NCBI RefSeq assembly: GCF_001411555.2
Contig: NC_049914.1
Coordinates: 14,710,798-14,774,797 of the forward strand
Direction: 5' to 3'
Source: Juglans regia
Taxonomy: Eukaryota > Streptophyta > Magnoliopsida > Fagales > Juglandaceae
DNA length: 64,000 bases
Part shown: positions 45,001 to 56,400 of the stretch, piece after piece
Numbering within the stretch: the first letter of the stretch is position 1
How the letters are laid out: every line of letters begins with the position of its first letter
The notes under the pieces: generated by a model
What the model was told of the DNA's origin: nothing
Database searches by the model: none
The model's input: the letters and a program-made list of their open reading frames with translations, nothing else
Made by a program: the position numbers and the translations under genes

Positions 45001-46199
45001 ATACTCTTATAGAGTTTTCTAAAATATACGAAATGAAAATGAAATGTTTTTCCTTTACGACGCTTTAAGAAACAGCACGAAAGATGTTTTACGAAAGCGT
45101 GCTAAGTATTCAAAGGTATACGTATGTACGACCTTCCTTGATAGGCCCTTTTTACGCACTCAAAGTATTAATTGTATGCATGTGAATGGATGACTCTACG
45201 CAGTACCTATTGTATGTATTTTCCATGAAAACGAATGTTGAGGCTTGTGCCTCGAGCTTTAACTAATGCTTTGACTAACACAAATAAAGTATGCTATTTT
45301 AAAAGGTCCCAATGAACTGATGCTTTATGGATATCATGGAAGATGATGTTTAAGCCCTGCTATTAAATGATGTTTCTTTATGAATGAACTGTTAAATGAA
45401 AAGGACTGAAAATGAAAGGACAGAAAGGACTGAACTAAATGAATGGACTGAACGTTTAATATATGAAAAGAAAAGGTTATCAAAGGAATGGACAGATTGC
45501 AATGTGGAGTAAATTGTACTGGTAGTGCACCTAGTACTGCCCCCTAACTGAAAAGGGATTCCGAACCTGTGGCCGTGGGCGCAGTCTGGGTCCAAAGGAA
45601 GCCGCTAACCCTAACACACGGGGCTTAACAGTGTGTACCGGCCAAAGAAAGTGAAAAGAAAGAATGTATGAATACATTGTATTCTTTAAGAAATGAAGAC
45701 ACTGACGAGAGATATGTTTTATGGAAGGAAAACCCTTTTTTTAAAGAAAAACCCTGCCTAGTGATGTTTTCAAATGAATGCGTGTATGCATGTACGTATA
45801 GTATGTATGGAATGATGAATGCATGACTGAAAATCTATGTTATTATATTTTAACTGTATGAAGTAATGCTTACAAGCCATCGACTTATTTTAGTTTTTAT
45901 GTATGCCCCTCCCTCCACAGGAACTGAATGATCAGTACGCACCAGGACGGACACGGCCATGGGGAAGAGCACGGAAGTTTAAGCATGAGAGTTTTAATTG
46001 TATGAGAGGTCTTTTTATTTTATTGGAAGATTGATGTTTTCCGTTGTAAACCGCTTTTATTCTTAAAGCACATCTTATTTTATAACATAGAGCCTTGCAC
46101 CCTGGGTATGAAAGTAAAAAGTTTTAAAACGAACGGTAATTCTCGTCATCTTTTCTAAATCATTTTATAAAAAGTCTCGCCACAAGGACGGGCGTTACA
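42084..46199 (+). mobile_element. Nested solo LTR, 4.1 kb (family C)
   Basis: It begins TGTAACACCCCGCTC at 42084 and ends GGACGGGCGTTACA at 46199, flanked by perfect ATAGT duplications (42079-42083 and 46200-46204). It contains no primer site, polypurine tract or coding domain. Internal layout: an AT-rich start, a CT-rich block at 42600-43350, a GT-rich block at 43490-44800, and a conserved GC-richer core at 45500-45650 shared with 17040-17220 on the other strand. The intact target duplication and ends imply LTR-LTR recombination that removed the body. Confidence 0.88.
42600..43480. other. CT/CA-rich, GC-richer block of the solo LTR; not a gene
   Basis: Proline/serine-rich or glycine-rich frames on both strands (42583-42855, 42895-43122, 43164-43358, 43223-43465) arise from composition. 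This probably is the transcribed R region of the LTR. Confidence 0.5.
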
Positions 46200-46386
46200 A
46201 TAGTAGCACCTAATGCAGTGTTTTTAAAATCACAGTGTGGAATATCCAAATTAGATTAGAGACGTTTTATTTGTATATTTGACAATATCTTAGCCACACT
46301 TGGTGAATAGTATTGGACATTTGGTATTAAAAGAAATTATGAGATAGATTGTGAAGGAAATCAAGGTGTGAGATCATGCCACCTAA

Positions 46387-46805
46387 GAGCACTAGCATGG
46401 GTTTCTATATATGCATATGTAAAATCACATCTTTTGTAGATTAATTTTGCATATTAAGAAAAACTCCCACATTGGATTATGCATTTTTAAACTAAATAAT
46501 TATAAAATATTAATTTTTTTTTTCCCGAATTTCTTTTATTTTATGTTTTGTACTTAGCACCACTACAAATCTTATCATTTAGCACGCACTAGAATTTTGT
46601 ACCTACAATTCTATCCGTTGGTGGAGAGAGAGGGGGATGAGAGAGAAATAAGTAATAAAATAAGATTTGGAGAGTAAATAGTGCACCTTCAAATTTGTAG
46701 AAATACTATTCATGGCTATGCAAATTTTTGGATATACACAATTTAAGATCATATTATATAAATATATAGATGCATATGCAGATGCATAATCCACTGCTAG
46801 TATTC
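46387..46805. mobile_element. MITE with about 33 bp imperfect terminal inverted repeats
   Basis: The left end GAGCACTAGCATGGG and the right end, on the other strand, GAATACTAGCAGTGG continue pairing through TATGCAT/ATGCATATG sequence for about 33 bp. The empty site is visible in the related LTR near 53195-53215, so this is an insertion. The target duplication is too eroded to give the superfamily. No coding capacity. Confidence 0.7.
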
Positions 46806-46852
46806 CAAGAAAAACTATATTCCATCCAAATTGTTCTGGTTTAGGGTACAAG

Positions 46853-47007
46853 ACAAAACACAAAATTCTCATCTCATCTTATCATTACACATTTTTCAAA
46901 CTCTCATACAAAATATAATAAACAATTCAGTTTTTTCAAATTTCAAAACAATAATAATATTAAAACATAATATTTTAAACTTTCAAACAAAACACAAAAT
47001 TCTCATC
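46853..47007. mobile_element. Harbinger-like MITE remnant with 21 bp direct repeats
   Basis: The interior (TTTTTCAAACTCTCATACAA, CAATAATAATATTAAAACA) resembles the interiors of the MITEs at 21703 and 59931. It is bracketed by identical 21 bp direct repeats at 46853-46873 and 46987-47007 (ACAAAACACAAAATTCTCAT plus C). The related LTR at 53150 lacks it. Confidence 0.55.
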
Positions 47008-49079
47008 CCACCCCCAAACCTTTCAAATGGTTGAAATCCAATTGAAATATCAAAAACTTGGTTGAAACCAAAACCCTAAACGGTCTCTCCAAACCCTAAA
47101 GTTGGCTTCCAAATCCTATTTGATCTGATTTCTAGCATTGTGTTTAATCACTTGATTAAATCACTTCCAGATGCTTTTAATTCCTCAAATTCATGTTATA
47201 ACATCATTATCCAACCCTTTAAACCTGGGAAATTAATTGATAGCATTTCAAACCCTTTTTAAACCCCAAATAAAGCCCACATTTTTTAGGCCCACGAATT
47301 TTGGCCACCTTAGCAAAGCTTCATAAAGAAGTTTCCCCACCATGGCAGACCAACCTCTGCCCTTGACAGCCCCAAATAGTCTATTGATGTGAGAGGAAAA
47401 TCCACTCCATCACCACCCTTCTTCACGACAGCAACAACAACTATTCCCCTTTATTATTTTTACCTTTTTGTGACCTAACCAACATACATCAAGATGTCAT
47501 AAAAGGTCATACCTCCATTTTCAGAAGTGCTTGAGGCGTGGAGGTCACCACTTCTCTCACTTCACAGCATTCCACCCTCATTCTTGGAAAGAAACCTTTA
47601 GAAGCTCTCTTGAGTAGATTCCAGAGCCTTTGTAAGTATCTTCTCATAATGATTCGTTCATCAAAGTTGTTCTTCTTTGAGTCTAATTTCTGTGGGTATC
47701 TTTTTTGTTTGATTTCATGGTCTTTGGAAAGGTAAAAAGTTGTTTTACTCATTGAAAGATCAATTTGGGCAACAATCTGGATAGTGTGTTGTATTTTAGA
47801 GTTTTTGACCTAGCTAATGGGCAAATCTTGGTCCGAACTTTTTATGGAATATTTTCAACATGTTTATATGACTGTTTGCTGGAGATTAGTTGAATGACTA
47901 AAGATTGTAATGAAATATTTTCTTAGATCTAAAAGGTTTGAAACTGGAAGAGGAAAAATAGTTTTTGTTTTAAGAAAGTTTGGATCTTTTGTGGTCTATT
48001 CTTACTCCAATAGCTTTGGCATATTTATTTGATGATACAAAGCCTTTTTGTATACATTTTAGGATGTCATTTTGAATATTTTTTGTGTTACTTTCAAAGA
48101 TATGAATTTTTTTTCTAGAGAATACTCGGTTGGCTCAAAAGTTTGATTGTTTTTGCTAAATCCATGTTTTGATTTATTTTTAGCCCTGTGGTTTTAAGTT
48201 TAATGCTTGGATCTATTTTAGGAATAGTTTTAAATCACTTGATGTTTTGGTTTGAAAATCTCATCATGGTGTGCCTTGGATCAATTATTTTATCAAAACA
48301 AGTTGAAAAAAGAATTATGTTTTTGGCTGAGTGTTGGAGATGAGTACTTCAAGTGAGATTTTGTGATTTTTTGTGACTTTTATGTGTTGCTTCAATGCTT
48401 TTTAGTTCTTGGAAATGTGTTACAAACATGTTAGAAGAAAGTTTTGGGTTTTTTGGAATTCTTAAAATTATTTTGAAATAGGTCAAGCCTTGAGATTCAA
48501 GATTTGTATTTTAGTTAAAAAGTTTGGATTTTTTTTCCAAAAAGTTTTATGTTTATGTGAAGTATAATTTGTTGGATGTTTTAAGCATATTTTTAAGCTT
48601 AAGATAAGAGGATCTTTGCTGCAATATTTTGGTTTGAGCATATGTTTGAACTTGGATAAAATTGCAACACAAATAAAAGAGAAATGACCTCCAGAAATTT
48701 CGGCCATATGATGTTTTTCATAGTTGTGTTTGTTTTTATTTTTTCAAAGTTGATATTTGAGTTTAGGACAAAATTTACATGACGAATGTCAATTTTAGTA
48801 TTTTTAGAGTTAAGATGTGAAATCTTCAAGTTAGGGGCAAAATTATCATTTTCTCACATGTAGAGGGTAAAATGATAATTTTACTCTAAGTTAACTTTTT
48901 TTATGTTTCTAATTGTTATTGATTAAGTTTCTAACATTTTGAACTCGTACTTACAGTTTCTCGTTTTTCATGTTTTGCCTCGTAAAAAATGACGATTATT
49001 GTAAGTTTGCTCTTAATTTACTATCGGATTACTGTGTACGTGTGATGGGTAAGGGAACTATTGTTTATGATGTATGTTA

Positions 49080-49345
49080 TTATATATGTCATAGTATGCC
49101 GTGTCACTTCATGATTATTTGTTACACAATTTATTCTGTCACGTATTGTTATCTGTTACAACTATATCATGTTACTTAATGCTATCTATTACATGTTTGT
49201 CATGTCATGTAATATTTTCTATTACATTTTATGCCTTGTTACGAAATATTGTATGTTACATGTTATGTCATGTTACAAATTTTTGTCTGTTGCATGTTAT
49301 GTCATGTTATGAAATATTTTTTGTCTCATATTATGTTATGTCAGG
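49080..49345. repeat. Degenerate ATGTTATGTCATGTTAC repeats
   Basis: Five or so units of TGTTACATGTTATGTCATGT-like sequence, spaced 40-50 bp apart. The same array appears inverted at 50880-51070 in the other LTR copy. Confidence 0.7.
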
Positions 49346-49455
49346 GCTTCTGTGCTTTTGTTTCATGTCATGTTTCGCCTCAAGTACAGTTTGTGTAACT
49401 CCGAAACAACTTTTCAAATCATGTCAAGTCTGTTTACATCTATCACAACCCTAAG

Positions 49456-52400
49456 TGTGACGCATCTAGATTTCGCTTGGGATCAAACAAATATCTTAAA
49501 CGTCAAAACATGCAACATAAAGTTACTTGCCATTGTTCATCAAATAAAGAAGCAATGTTCATAATATGCATCTAACAATATGCAATATTTGCAACCGAAA
49601 AATTTGTTTTTTAGCAACACCATGCACCAACTAAATAAATCCCAAATACTTAAAACATGATTCATACATATTGAAAGAATAAACATCCATGATTAAAATA
49701 CAAGTCTCAAAAGACTGTAATCTTAAAAGCATGGGAGACCGAGCACAAAGATTACACCACCAAAAATATAACAATTAGGCTAGTTTGTCGAGTAAGTTGC
49801 ATAACACGACTAACGATGCCATAATACTATCCAAAAATCTAACTAAGGAGGCCACAACCTCCGCGTCGCGTCGCGTCGCTTCAACCCCGCCTAATTAACC
49901 TCCTCCACTTGGCAAAGCTCTGTTCCCTCATCTCGACCTGACACATCTGCTACTATGGTGAATGGTAGTTGAGATTGCTACGGTGAGATTTGAATACAAA
50001 CCTTAGCAAGTTAAGAGAGAACTTCAACTTGTTAATGATGCATGAATGACAGTAAAGACATGAATGCTTAATCAAAATTATAAACAAGCATAAAATAACT
50101 TGACATGCAACATGGTATAAACTGACATGACTTGAACTGAAACGTGAACTGAACTTGAAACTTGACATGACATAAACTTGATCTTAATAACATGAACTTG
50201 AACTGAAATATGAACTGTACGTGAACTTGGAACATGACAGAACGTGAACTTGAAATATAACTGAACGTACTTGAACATAACATGAACATGAATGTGAAAT
50301 ACATAAATTGGAATCTTGTTCAATAAGCTTGATAAATAAAAAAATGTGACCATGTGGGTGCTACATAGGTCCCCTTGAGCCATGTGTCCCTATCGATTAC
50401 CACATCATAACACAAATATCTACAGCAGCTATGAGTGCATTACATACGTGCTAGTTCAAAGGTATTTGCCCCTGCTGTGGACTTGTATTGTATGTATCCT
50501 GTGCCAGGTATCTGCACTTGCACTTGCACAAGTACGTATAATATGAAATTGAAATTTGGGTGGCACCTTCGGTGTTAGTGTCTACTTTGGTTTGGTGACT
50601 AGTTAATTAGGTCTCATTCGCAGCTCGTTGATCTATACCTTGTCACCCCAAGGAATTGCACACTAATTTAAACACTCCAGCATGAACAAATGAGTTCTAC
50701 TAAGATATTACTCCATCCTATCACTTAAGGTCGTGATAGACGTAAACAGATTTGACATGAATTGAAAGGTTGTTCACGAGATACACAAACTGTACTCGAG
50801 ATAAAATATGACATGAAACGAAAGGACAGAAGCTCTGACATAATGTAGCGTAACATGAATGTGAGATGAAAGAAATGACGTACTGTGAGACAAAAAATAT
50901 TTCATAGCATGACATAATATGTAATAGACAATATTTCGTAACATGACGTAACATAGAACATACAATATTTTGTAATATGACATAACATGTAATATACAAA
51001 ATTTCATAACATGACATAAAATGTAATAGAAAATATTACGTGACATCACATACTTGTAACAGATAGCATTACGTAATATGATATACTTGTAACAGGTAAC
51101 AATTTGTGGTAGAATGGATTGTGTAACAGATAATAATGAAGTAATAAGGCATATAAAATAATATACATACATAAACTGTAGTTCTTTTACCCATCATATA
51201 TACACAGTAATCTAATAGTAAGTTAAGAGCTAACTTACAGTGATCGTTGCGCTTTACAAGGCAAAGCATAAAATATGAGAGATTGTAAGTAGGAGTTCTA
51301 CATGTTAGAAACTTTATCACTAACAATTAGAAAAACTACCAATTTACTCTATACATGTGGAAAAATGATCATTTTATCCCTAACTTAAGGGTTTCACATC
51401 CTAACTCCAAAAATTACCAGAATTTACATTTTTTATGTAAATTTTATTCTAAACTCAAATATCAATTTAGAAAATATAAAATCAAAGACAACTAGGGTCG
51501 AACTTCCAAATGCCATTTCTCTTTATTTTTGTTGCAATTTTATCCAACTTCAAACATATGCTCAAACCAAAATATTGCAACAAATATCCTCCTATATTAA
51601 GCTTTAAAACATGCTTAAAACATCTAACAAAAGTATACTTCACATAGACACAAAACTCTTTAGTAAAAATATCCAAACTAACTAAAATACAACTCTTGAA
51701 TCTCAAGGTTTGACCTATTTAAAATTTTTTTAAGTCCAAAAAATCCAAAACTTTCATCTAATGTGTTGATAACATATTTCCAAGAACTAAAATGCTTTGA
51801 ATCAACACATAAAAGTCATCAAGAATCACAAAATCTCACTTGAAGTACTCGGCTCCAACACTTAGCTAAAAACAAAATTCTTTTCTCAACTTCTTTTGAT
51901 CCAAGACATAACATGATGAGATCTTCAAACCAAAACATCAACTGGTTTAAATAAACTGTCCTAAAGTAGATCCAAGCATTAAACTTAAAATCACATAGTT
52001 AAAAATAAATCAAAACATGGATCTAGCAAAAAGATCAAACTTTTGACCCAACCGAGTATTTTCTTGCATAACAATTCATATCTTTGAAACAAACACCAAA
52101 ATTCTTCAAACGAACATCCTAACATGTAGATAAAATACTTAGGGTAATCAAATAAAAATAGCAAAGCTATTGGAGTAAGACTAAACCACAAAAGATCCAA
52201 ATTTTCTTAAAACAAAAACTGTTTTTCCTCTTCCTATTTCTAACCGTTTAGATCTAAGATAATCTTTTATCAAAATTTTTAATCATGCAACTACTCTCTA
52301 ACAAACATTCATATAAACATGTTGACAATACTTTATAAAACTTTTGGACCAAAATTCTTCCATTAGCTCGGTCAAAAACTCCAAAATACAACACTCTTTT

Positions 52401-53364
52401 TAGCAATCAAACAACCATTAAAGTGAACAAAAAAGATACCCATGGAAATGAGACTCAAATACCAACAACTTTCATGAATGAACTATTGTGAGAAGATACT
52501 TACAAAGATTCTAAAAATGGCATGCAAAAAGCCTCTGAAATCTATCCAAGAGAGCTTCTAAGGGTTTCTTTCCAAGAATAAGGGTGAAAAGTGGTGAAGT
52601 GTAGGAGGTGGTGACCTGCATGCCTCAAGTACTTCTGAAATGTGAGGTAAGAATAGTGAAGGGGAATTATTGCTACTGTTGTCGTTTAGAAGGGAGGTGA
52701 TGAGGTGGATTTTCCTCTCACATCAAGGGACTATTTGGGGCTGTCATGGGCAAAGGTTTGTCTGCCATGGGTGAAGGTGAAACTTACTCAAGAAGCTTTG
52801 CCAAGGTGGCCAAAAATCGTGGGCCTTAAACAATTGGGCTTTTTTTGGGGTTTAAAGAGGGTTTGGTTGGGGTTTGAGATGCTATCAAGTCTAAATCTAA
52901 TTTTTTTTGCCAAATCAAATTTCAATGTTTAAAGGGTTGGATAATAATGTCATAACCTAAATTTGAAGAATTAATAGCATGTGAAAATGATTTAATCAAG
53001 TGATTAAACACAATGCTAGAAATCAGATCAAATAGGATTTGGAGACCAACTCTAGGGTTTGGGGAAACCGTTTAGGGTTTGGTTTCGACCAAACTTTTGG
53101 GATTTCAATTGGATTCCAAACATTTAGGGTTTCACTAGGGTTGAAACTCTCTTTTGTTTGGCACAATTTGCATGGTTGGATGGAATAGTGTTTTGCTTTG
53201 GTGGCATGATCTCACATCTTGATTTTCTTCACAATCCATCTCATGGTTTCTCTTGATGCCAAATGTCCAATACTATTCACCAAGTGTGGCTAAGATATTG
53301 CCAAGTGTCCAAATTTCTAAAGCCTAAAGAAATTCCACCATTGAATTTCTAGCGGGCTATTACA
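49456..53364 (-). mobile_element. 3' LTR (3.9 kb) of the minus-strand Ty3/Gypsy element
   Basis: On the minus strand it begins TGTAATAGCCCGC at 53364, directly after a polypurine tract, and ends AAATCTAGATGCGTCACA at 49456. The adjoining bases CTAAG (49451-49455) would be one copy of the 5 bp target site; the other should lie beyond the lost 5' end. It is the same family as the plus-strand LTR it landed in. It contains tandem TGAACTTGAACTGAAA-type repeats (50100-50300), a CGCGT microsatellite (about 49862-49880) and the ATGTTATGTCAT array. No coding sequence. Confidence 0.85.
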
Positions 53365-53384
53365 TCCTCCCCTCCTAAAAAAAG
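53365..53384 (-). other. Polypurine tract of the Gypsy element
   Basis: The minus strand reads CTTTTTTTAGGAGGGGAGGA immediately before the LTR start. It has the T-rich lead and AG-rich core of a plus-strand primer and confirms the orientation. Confidence 0.85.
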
Positions 53385-53444
53385 ATTTGGTCCTCAAAAT
53401 TGACCTAAGTACTAAAAATCAATAATACTAAGGAAAAGATGTTG

Positions 53445-53747
53445 TCACCCATCAGTAGACATATCGTCGCTGGTCAGTGCCAATGGTGGTGTGTCGATGT
53501 ATATTGGCATGGCGTGCTGGAGTAGGTAGTAGAATATGTCGTCGTCTGGATCATACATCACGTTATGCACTAGGCCGGGGTGTTGCTTGACCTCTTCATC
53601 GTTATCACTATCTAGAACTTGACCTTCTACTAGCAAAAGTCCACGGTGAGTCGATGACATAGATGAGCTTGACGTTACAAGCTTAGCATTGGTGGTTGTG
53701 GTGCACTCCTCTGTGGCTTCACTGGACTCAGCTTGGTCCAGTGCCAT
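53445..53747 (-). CDS. Short acidic ORF between pol and the 3' LTR
   Basis: A 100-codon frame on the minus strand starts at 53747, about 300 bp after the end of pol, and stops about 60 bp before the polypurine tract. The product is serine/threonine-rich at its N-terminus and acidic in the middle (LDSDNDEEVKQHPG, then YDPDDDIFYYLLQHAMP). It has no membrane segment or signal peptide, so it does not look like an envelope protein, and I recognise no domain. Because pol is broken and this frame is open it may be real, or simply a surviving chance frame. The split ORF at 12989-13545 lies in the same position relative to another polypurine tract and is also acidic and tyrosine-rich. Confidence 0.4.
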   Translation of the reverse strand: MALDQAESSEATEECTTTTNAKLVTSSSSMSSTHRGLLLVEGQVLDSDNDEEVKQHPGLVHNVMYDPDDDIFYYLLQHAMPIYIDTPPLALTSDDMSTDG

Positions 53748-54042
53748 TCATGCCTTGAAACTGTCCCAATCTAACCACATAGCCGGGTGCAAGGGTGGGT
53801 AACATTCTTTGTGAGGCAATTCCTCTCGTATCCCATACCGTTACTATCAACATCTATTATGCCAATAGGCGGCTAACTCCCTATTCAGCTCGACAAGTCA
53901 CCTCCTACGACAATCTTCTCACATCTCATGCACTTGCTATGCGGAAAAGGGTTGATTTTCGGGCAGTCTTGTGCTCTCGTGCCTTGGAAATCAAAAACCA
54001 CAAAAGATCAACTGAGCCGAGATCAAAATAAAGCAAACTAGA

Positions 54043-56400
54043 TTAGGTGTTAAATAAATGAGGGTACTTGGCTCGCATATCAATTTCCTTCTCCCATGTC
54101 GCCTCTTGAACATCATGATTTTGACAAAGTACTTTGAACAATGGAATCTTGCAGTTCCGTAACTCTTTTTCTTTCCATTCAATGATTTGTACCGGCTTCT
54201 CTTCGTAGGTCAGGTTGGACTGCAAAGGTATAATATTGGGATATACAACTATTGCAAACCGATTTCCAACACTCCTCTTCAATGAGGACTCGTAGAATAC
54301 ATTGTGGATTCCATGGAACTCAATTGGCAACTCTAGACGGTACACAACTACTCCAACTTTCTTCACTATCTCTCAGGGTCCCATGTATCTTGGACTTAAT
54401 TTGCCTTTCACTCCGAAATGGCTTACTCCTCTCATAGGAGATACCTTTACATAGACTCAATCTCCAACTTCAAATTCTATACTCCTCCTTCGGTTATCAG
54501 GGTAACTCTTTTCTCGACTTTGTGTTGTCCTCATCCTTTCTTTGATCATGTGAACTTGATCTTTTATCTCTTGCAAGATTTTCGGTCTAAACACTTTTCT
54601 CCTATTTCGTCCCAATACAACAGAGATCTACACTTCCCTACCAAACAAGGCTTCGTAAGATGCTATCTAAATGGTGGCTTGGAAACTATTGTTGTAAGCA
54701 AACTCTACCAAAGGTAGTTACTTCTCCCAATTCCCTTCATGTTTCAATACACAGGCTCTTACCATATCTTCTGAAGTTTGAATCATCCTTTCTGTTTGCC
54801 CATCTGTTTGTGGATGGTATGCACTACTGAACTTCAAACTAGTGCCCATCGAGTTATGCAAACTTTGCCAGAATCATGACGTAAAACGAGGGTCTCTATC
54901 TGACACAATCATCTTAGGCACTCCATGAAATCTGATAGTCTCAGCTATATAAATTCTTGTCAATCTCTCCAGAGAATCTGTATTCTTGATGGGTATGACT
55001 GAGCATATTTGGTCAGACAATCAATTATTACCCAAATAGTATAATTTTCGATTGAGGTTCTTGGAAAACCCACTACAAAATCCATCGAGATATCTTCCCG
55101 CTTCCATTCTGGGGTTGGCAGTGACTGCAATTCACCTGTCGGCTTTTGGAGTTCCACTTTAACTAATCTGCAGACAGAACACTTGTTCACAAATTTTGCT
55201 ACGTCCTTCTTCATTCCTTCCCACCAGAAATGCTACTTCAGATCTTGGTACATCTTCGTACTACCAAGATGAGCAATATAAGGTGTGTTATGAGCCTTCT
55301 TCAACACCTTTTCCTTTAACTCCTGATCTACTGGGGTGACTCTTCTATTCTTGCAATACAGAGTCCCATCTTCTCTGATACTAAAGTCCTTTGGTCCTTC
55401 CGACTTCTCGATTTTCCTAATGACTTCCACGAGCTTACTGTCTTTCTTCTGATGGTCTTTCAATTCTTCCCAATCCAATGGAATGAACTCTTGAACTGTG
55501 GTTAGAATGACTTCTTGACTACGGTTCTCGATCAACAGTTTCCTCATACTGCGTAAGAGGGGACTTACTTCTGACAATGGAACAGACGAATCTTTTGATC
55601 TGCTTTTGCGACTCAAAGCATTAGCTACCACGTTGGCCTTTCCGGGGTGGTACTTGATATCACACTGATAGTCACTAATTAATTCCAACCATTTTCTCTG
55701 CCTCATATTAAGGTTCTTCTACTCAAACAGATACATGAGGCTTTTGTGAATCGTGAAGACTTCACACTTTTCGCCATACAAGTAGTGTCTCCAAATCTTA
55801 AGAGTAAAAACCACTGCAGCTAACTCCAAATCTTGAGTAGGAAAATTCTGCTCATGATCATTCAGTTGCCATGAAGCATAAGAAACTCCTTTCCCTTCTA
55901 TCAGCACACATCCAAGTCCGCTTTAGATGCGTTACTATACACCAAAAAAACTTACCTACAGTGTAAGTACCGGTGCGGCCCTAAGTCATTTCCTCAACTC
56001 GAGAAAACCTACTTCGCACTTATCACTCCAAACATGCTTCACATTCTTCTTAGTCAAGGCTGTAAGTGGTCCAGAAAAGCTGGAGAATCCTTCCACAAAC
56101 TTCCTATAATAACCAGCCAGTCCTAAGAAACTTCGGATCTAATGCAAACTGGTCGATCTCTGCCAATTCGTTAAGGCTTCAATCTTGCTCAGGTCCACTG
56201 GTACTCCTCCACTAGAGATCACGTGACCTAAAAACTTCACTTCATCAATCCAAAACTCGCACATATTGAGTTTGGCTTACAAATTTTGGTCGTTAAGTAT
56301 AATCAGAGCCATACTTAGATGATTTATGTGCTCCTCCTTGCTCTTCAAGTATATTAGGATGTCATCAGTGAATACGACAACAAAACTATCCAGATAGACT
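54043..56400 (-). pseudogene. Ty3/Gypsy chromovirus pol, broken and truncated in the reverse transcriptase
   Basis: Read on the minus strand the domains follow Gypsy order. First is the end of reverse transcriptase (FVVVFTDDILIYLKS near 56390-56345). RNase H follows (55907-55560), with [20 protein letters not shown] and HPGKANVVANALSRK. The integrase H2C2 zinc finger (AHNTPYIAHLG, then NKCSVC) and core (MDFVVGFPRTSIENYTIWVI) come next. A chromodomain-like tail ends it (EWKEKELRNCKIPLFKVLC, then ATWEKEIDMRAKYPHLF). The chromodomain and long LTRs point to the Tekay/Del type. The frame changes several times, and the usual VVADALS of RNase H reads VVANALS, losing a conserved Asp. Gag, protease, most of the reverse transcriptase and the 5' LTR are missing beyond 56400. 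Intact copies would copy RNA into DNA and insert it, often into heterochromatin. Confidence 0.92.

Larger units (their letters stand above)
41683..49455 (+). mobile_element. Family D LTR (plus strand), interrupted three times
   Basis: It starts TGTAACAGCCCGCTAGAAAT at 41683, matching the start of the minus-strand LTR (TGTAATAGCCCGCTAGAAAT at 53364). Homology to that LTR continues through 46205-46386 and 46820-49455 and breaks exactly where the minus-strand Gypsy element begins (49456). The solo LTR 42084-46199 and MITE 46387-46805 are extra insertions. Its 3' end is not found to the right, so it was lost or displaced. The many small frames here are chance. Confidence 0.8.

Noticed and set aside
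49862..49880. CGCGT repeat considered as a regulatory element
   Set aside because: A short microsatellite in an LTR; nothing ties it to a function.
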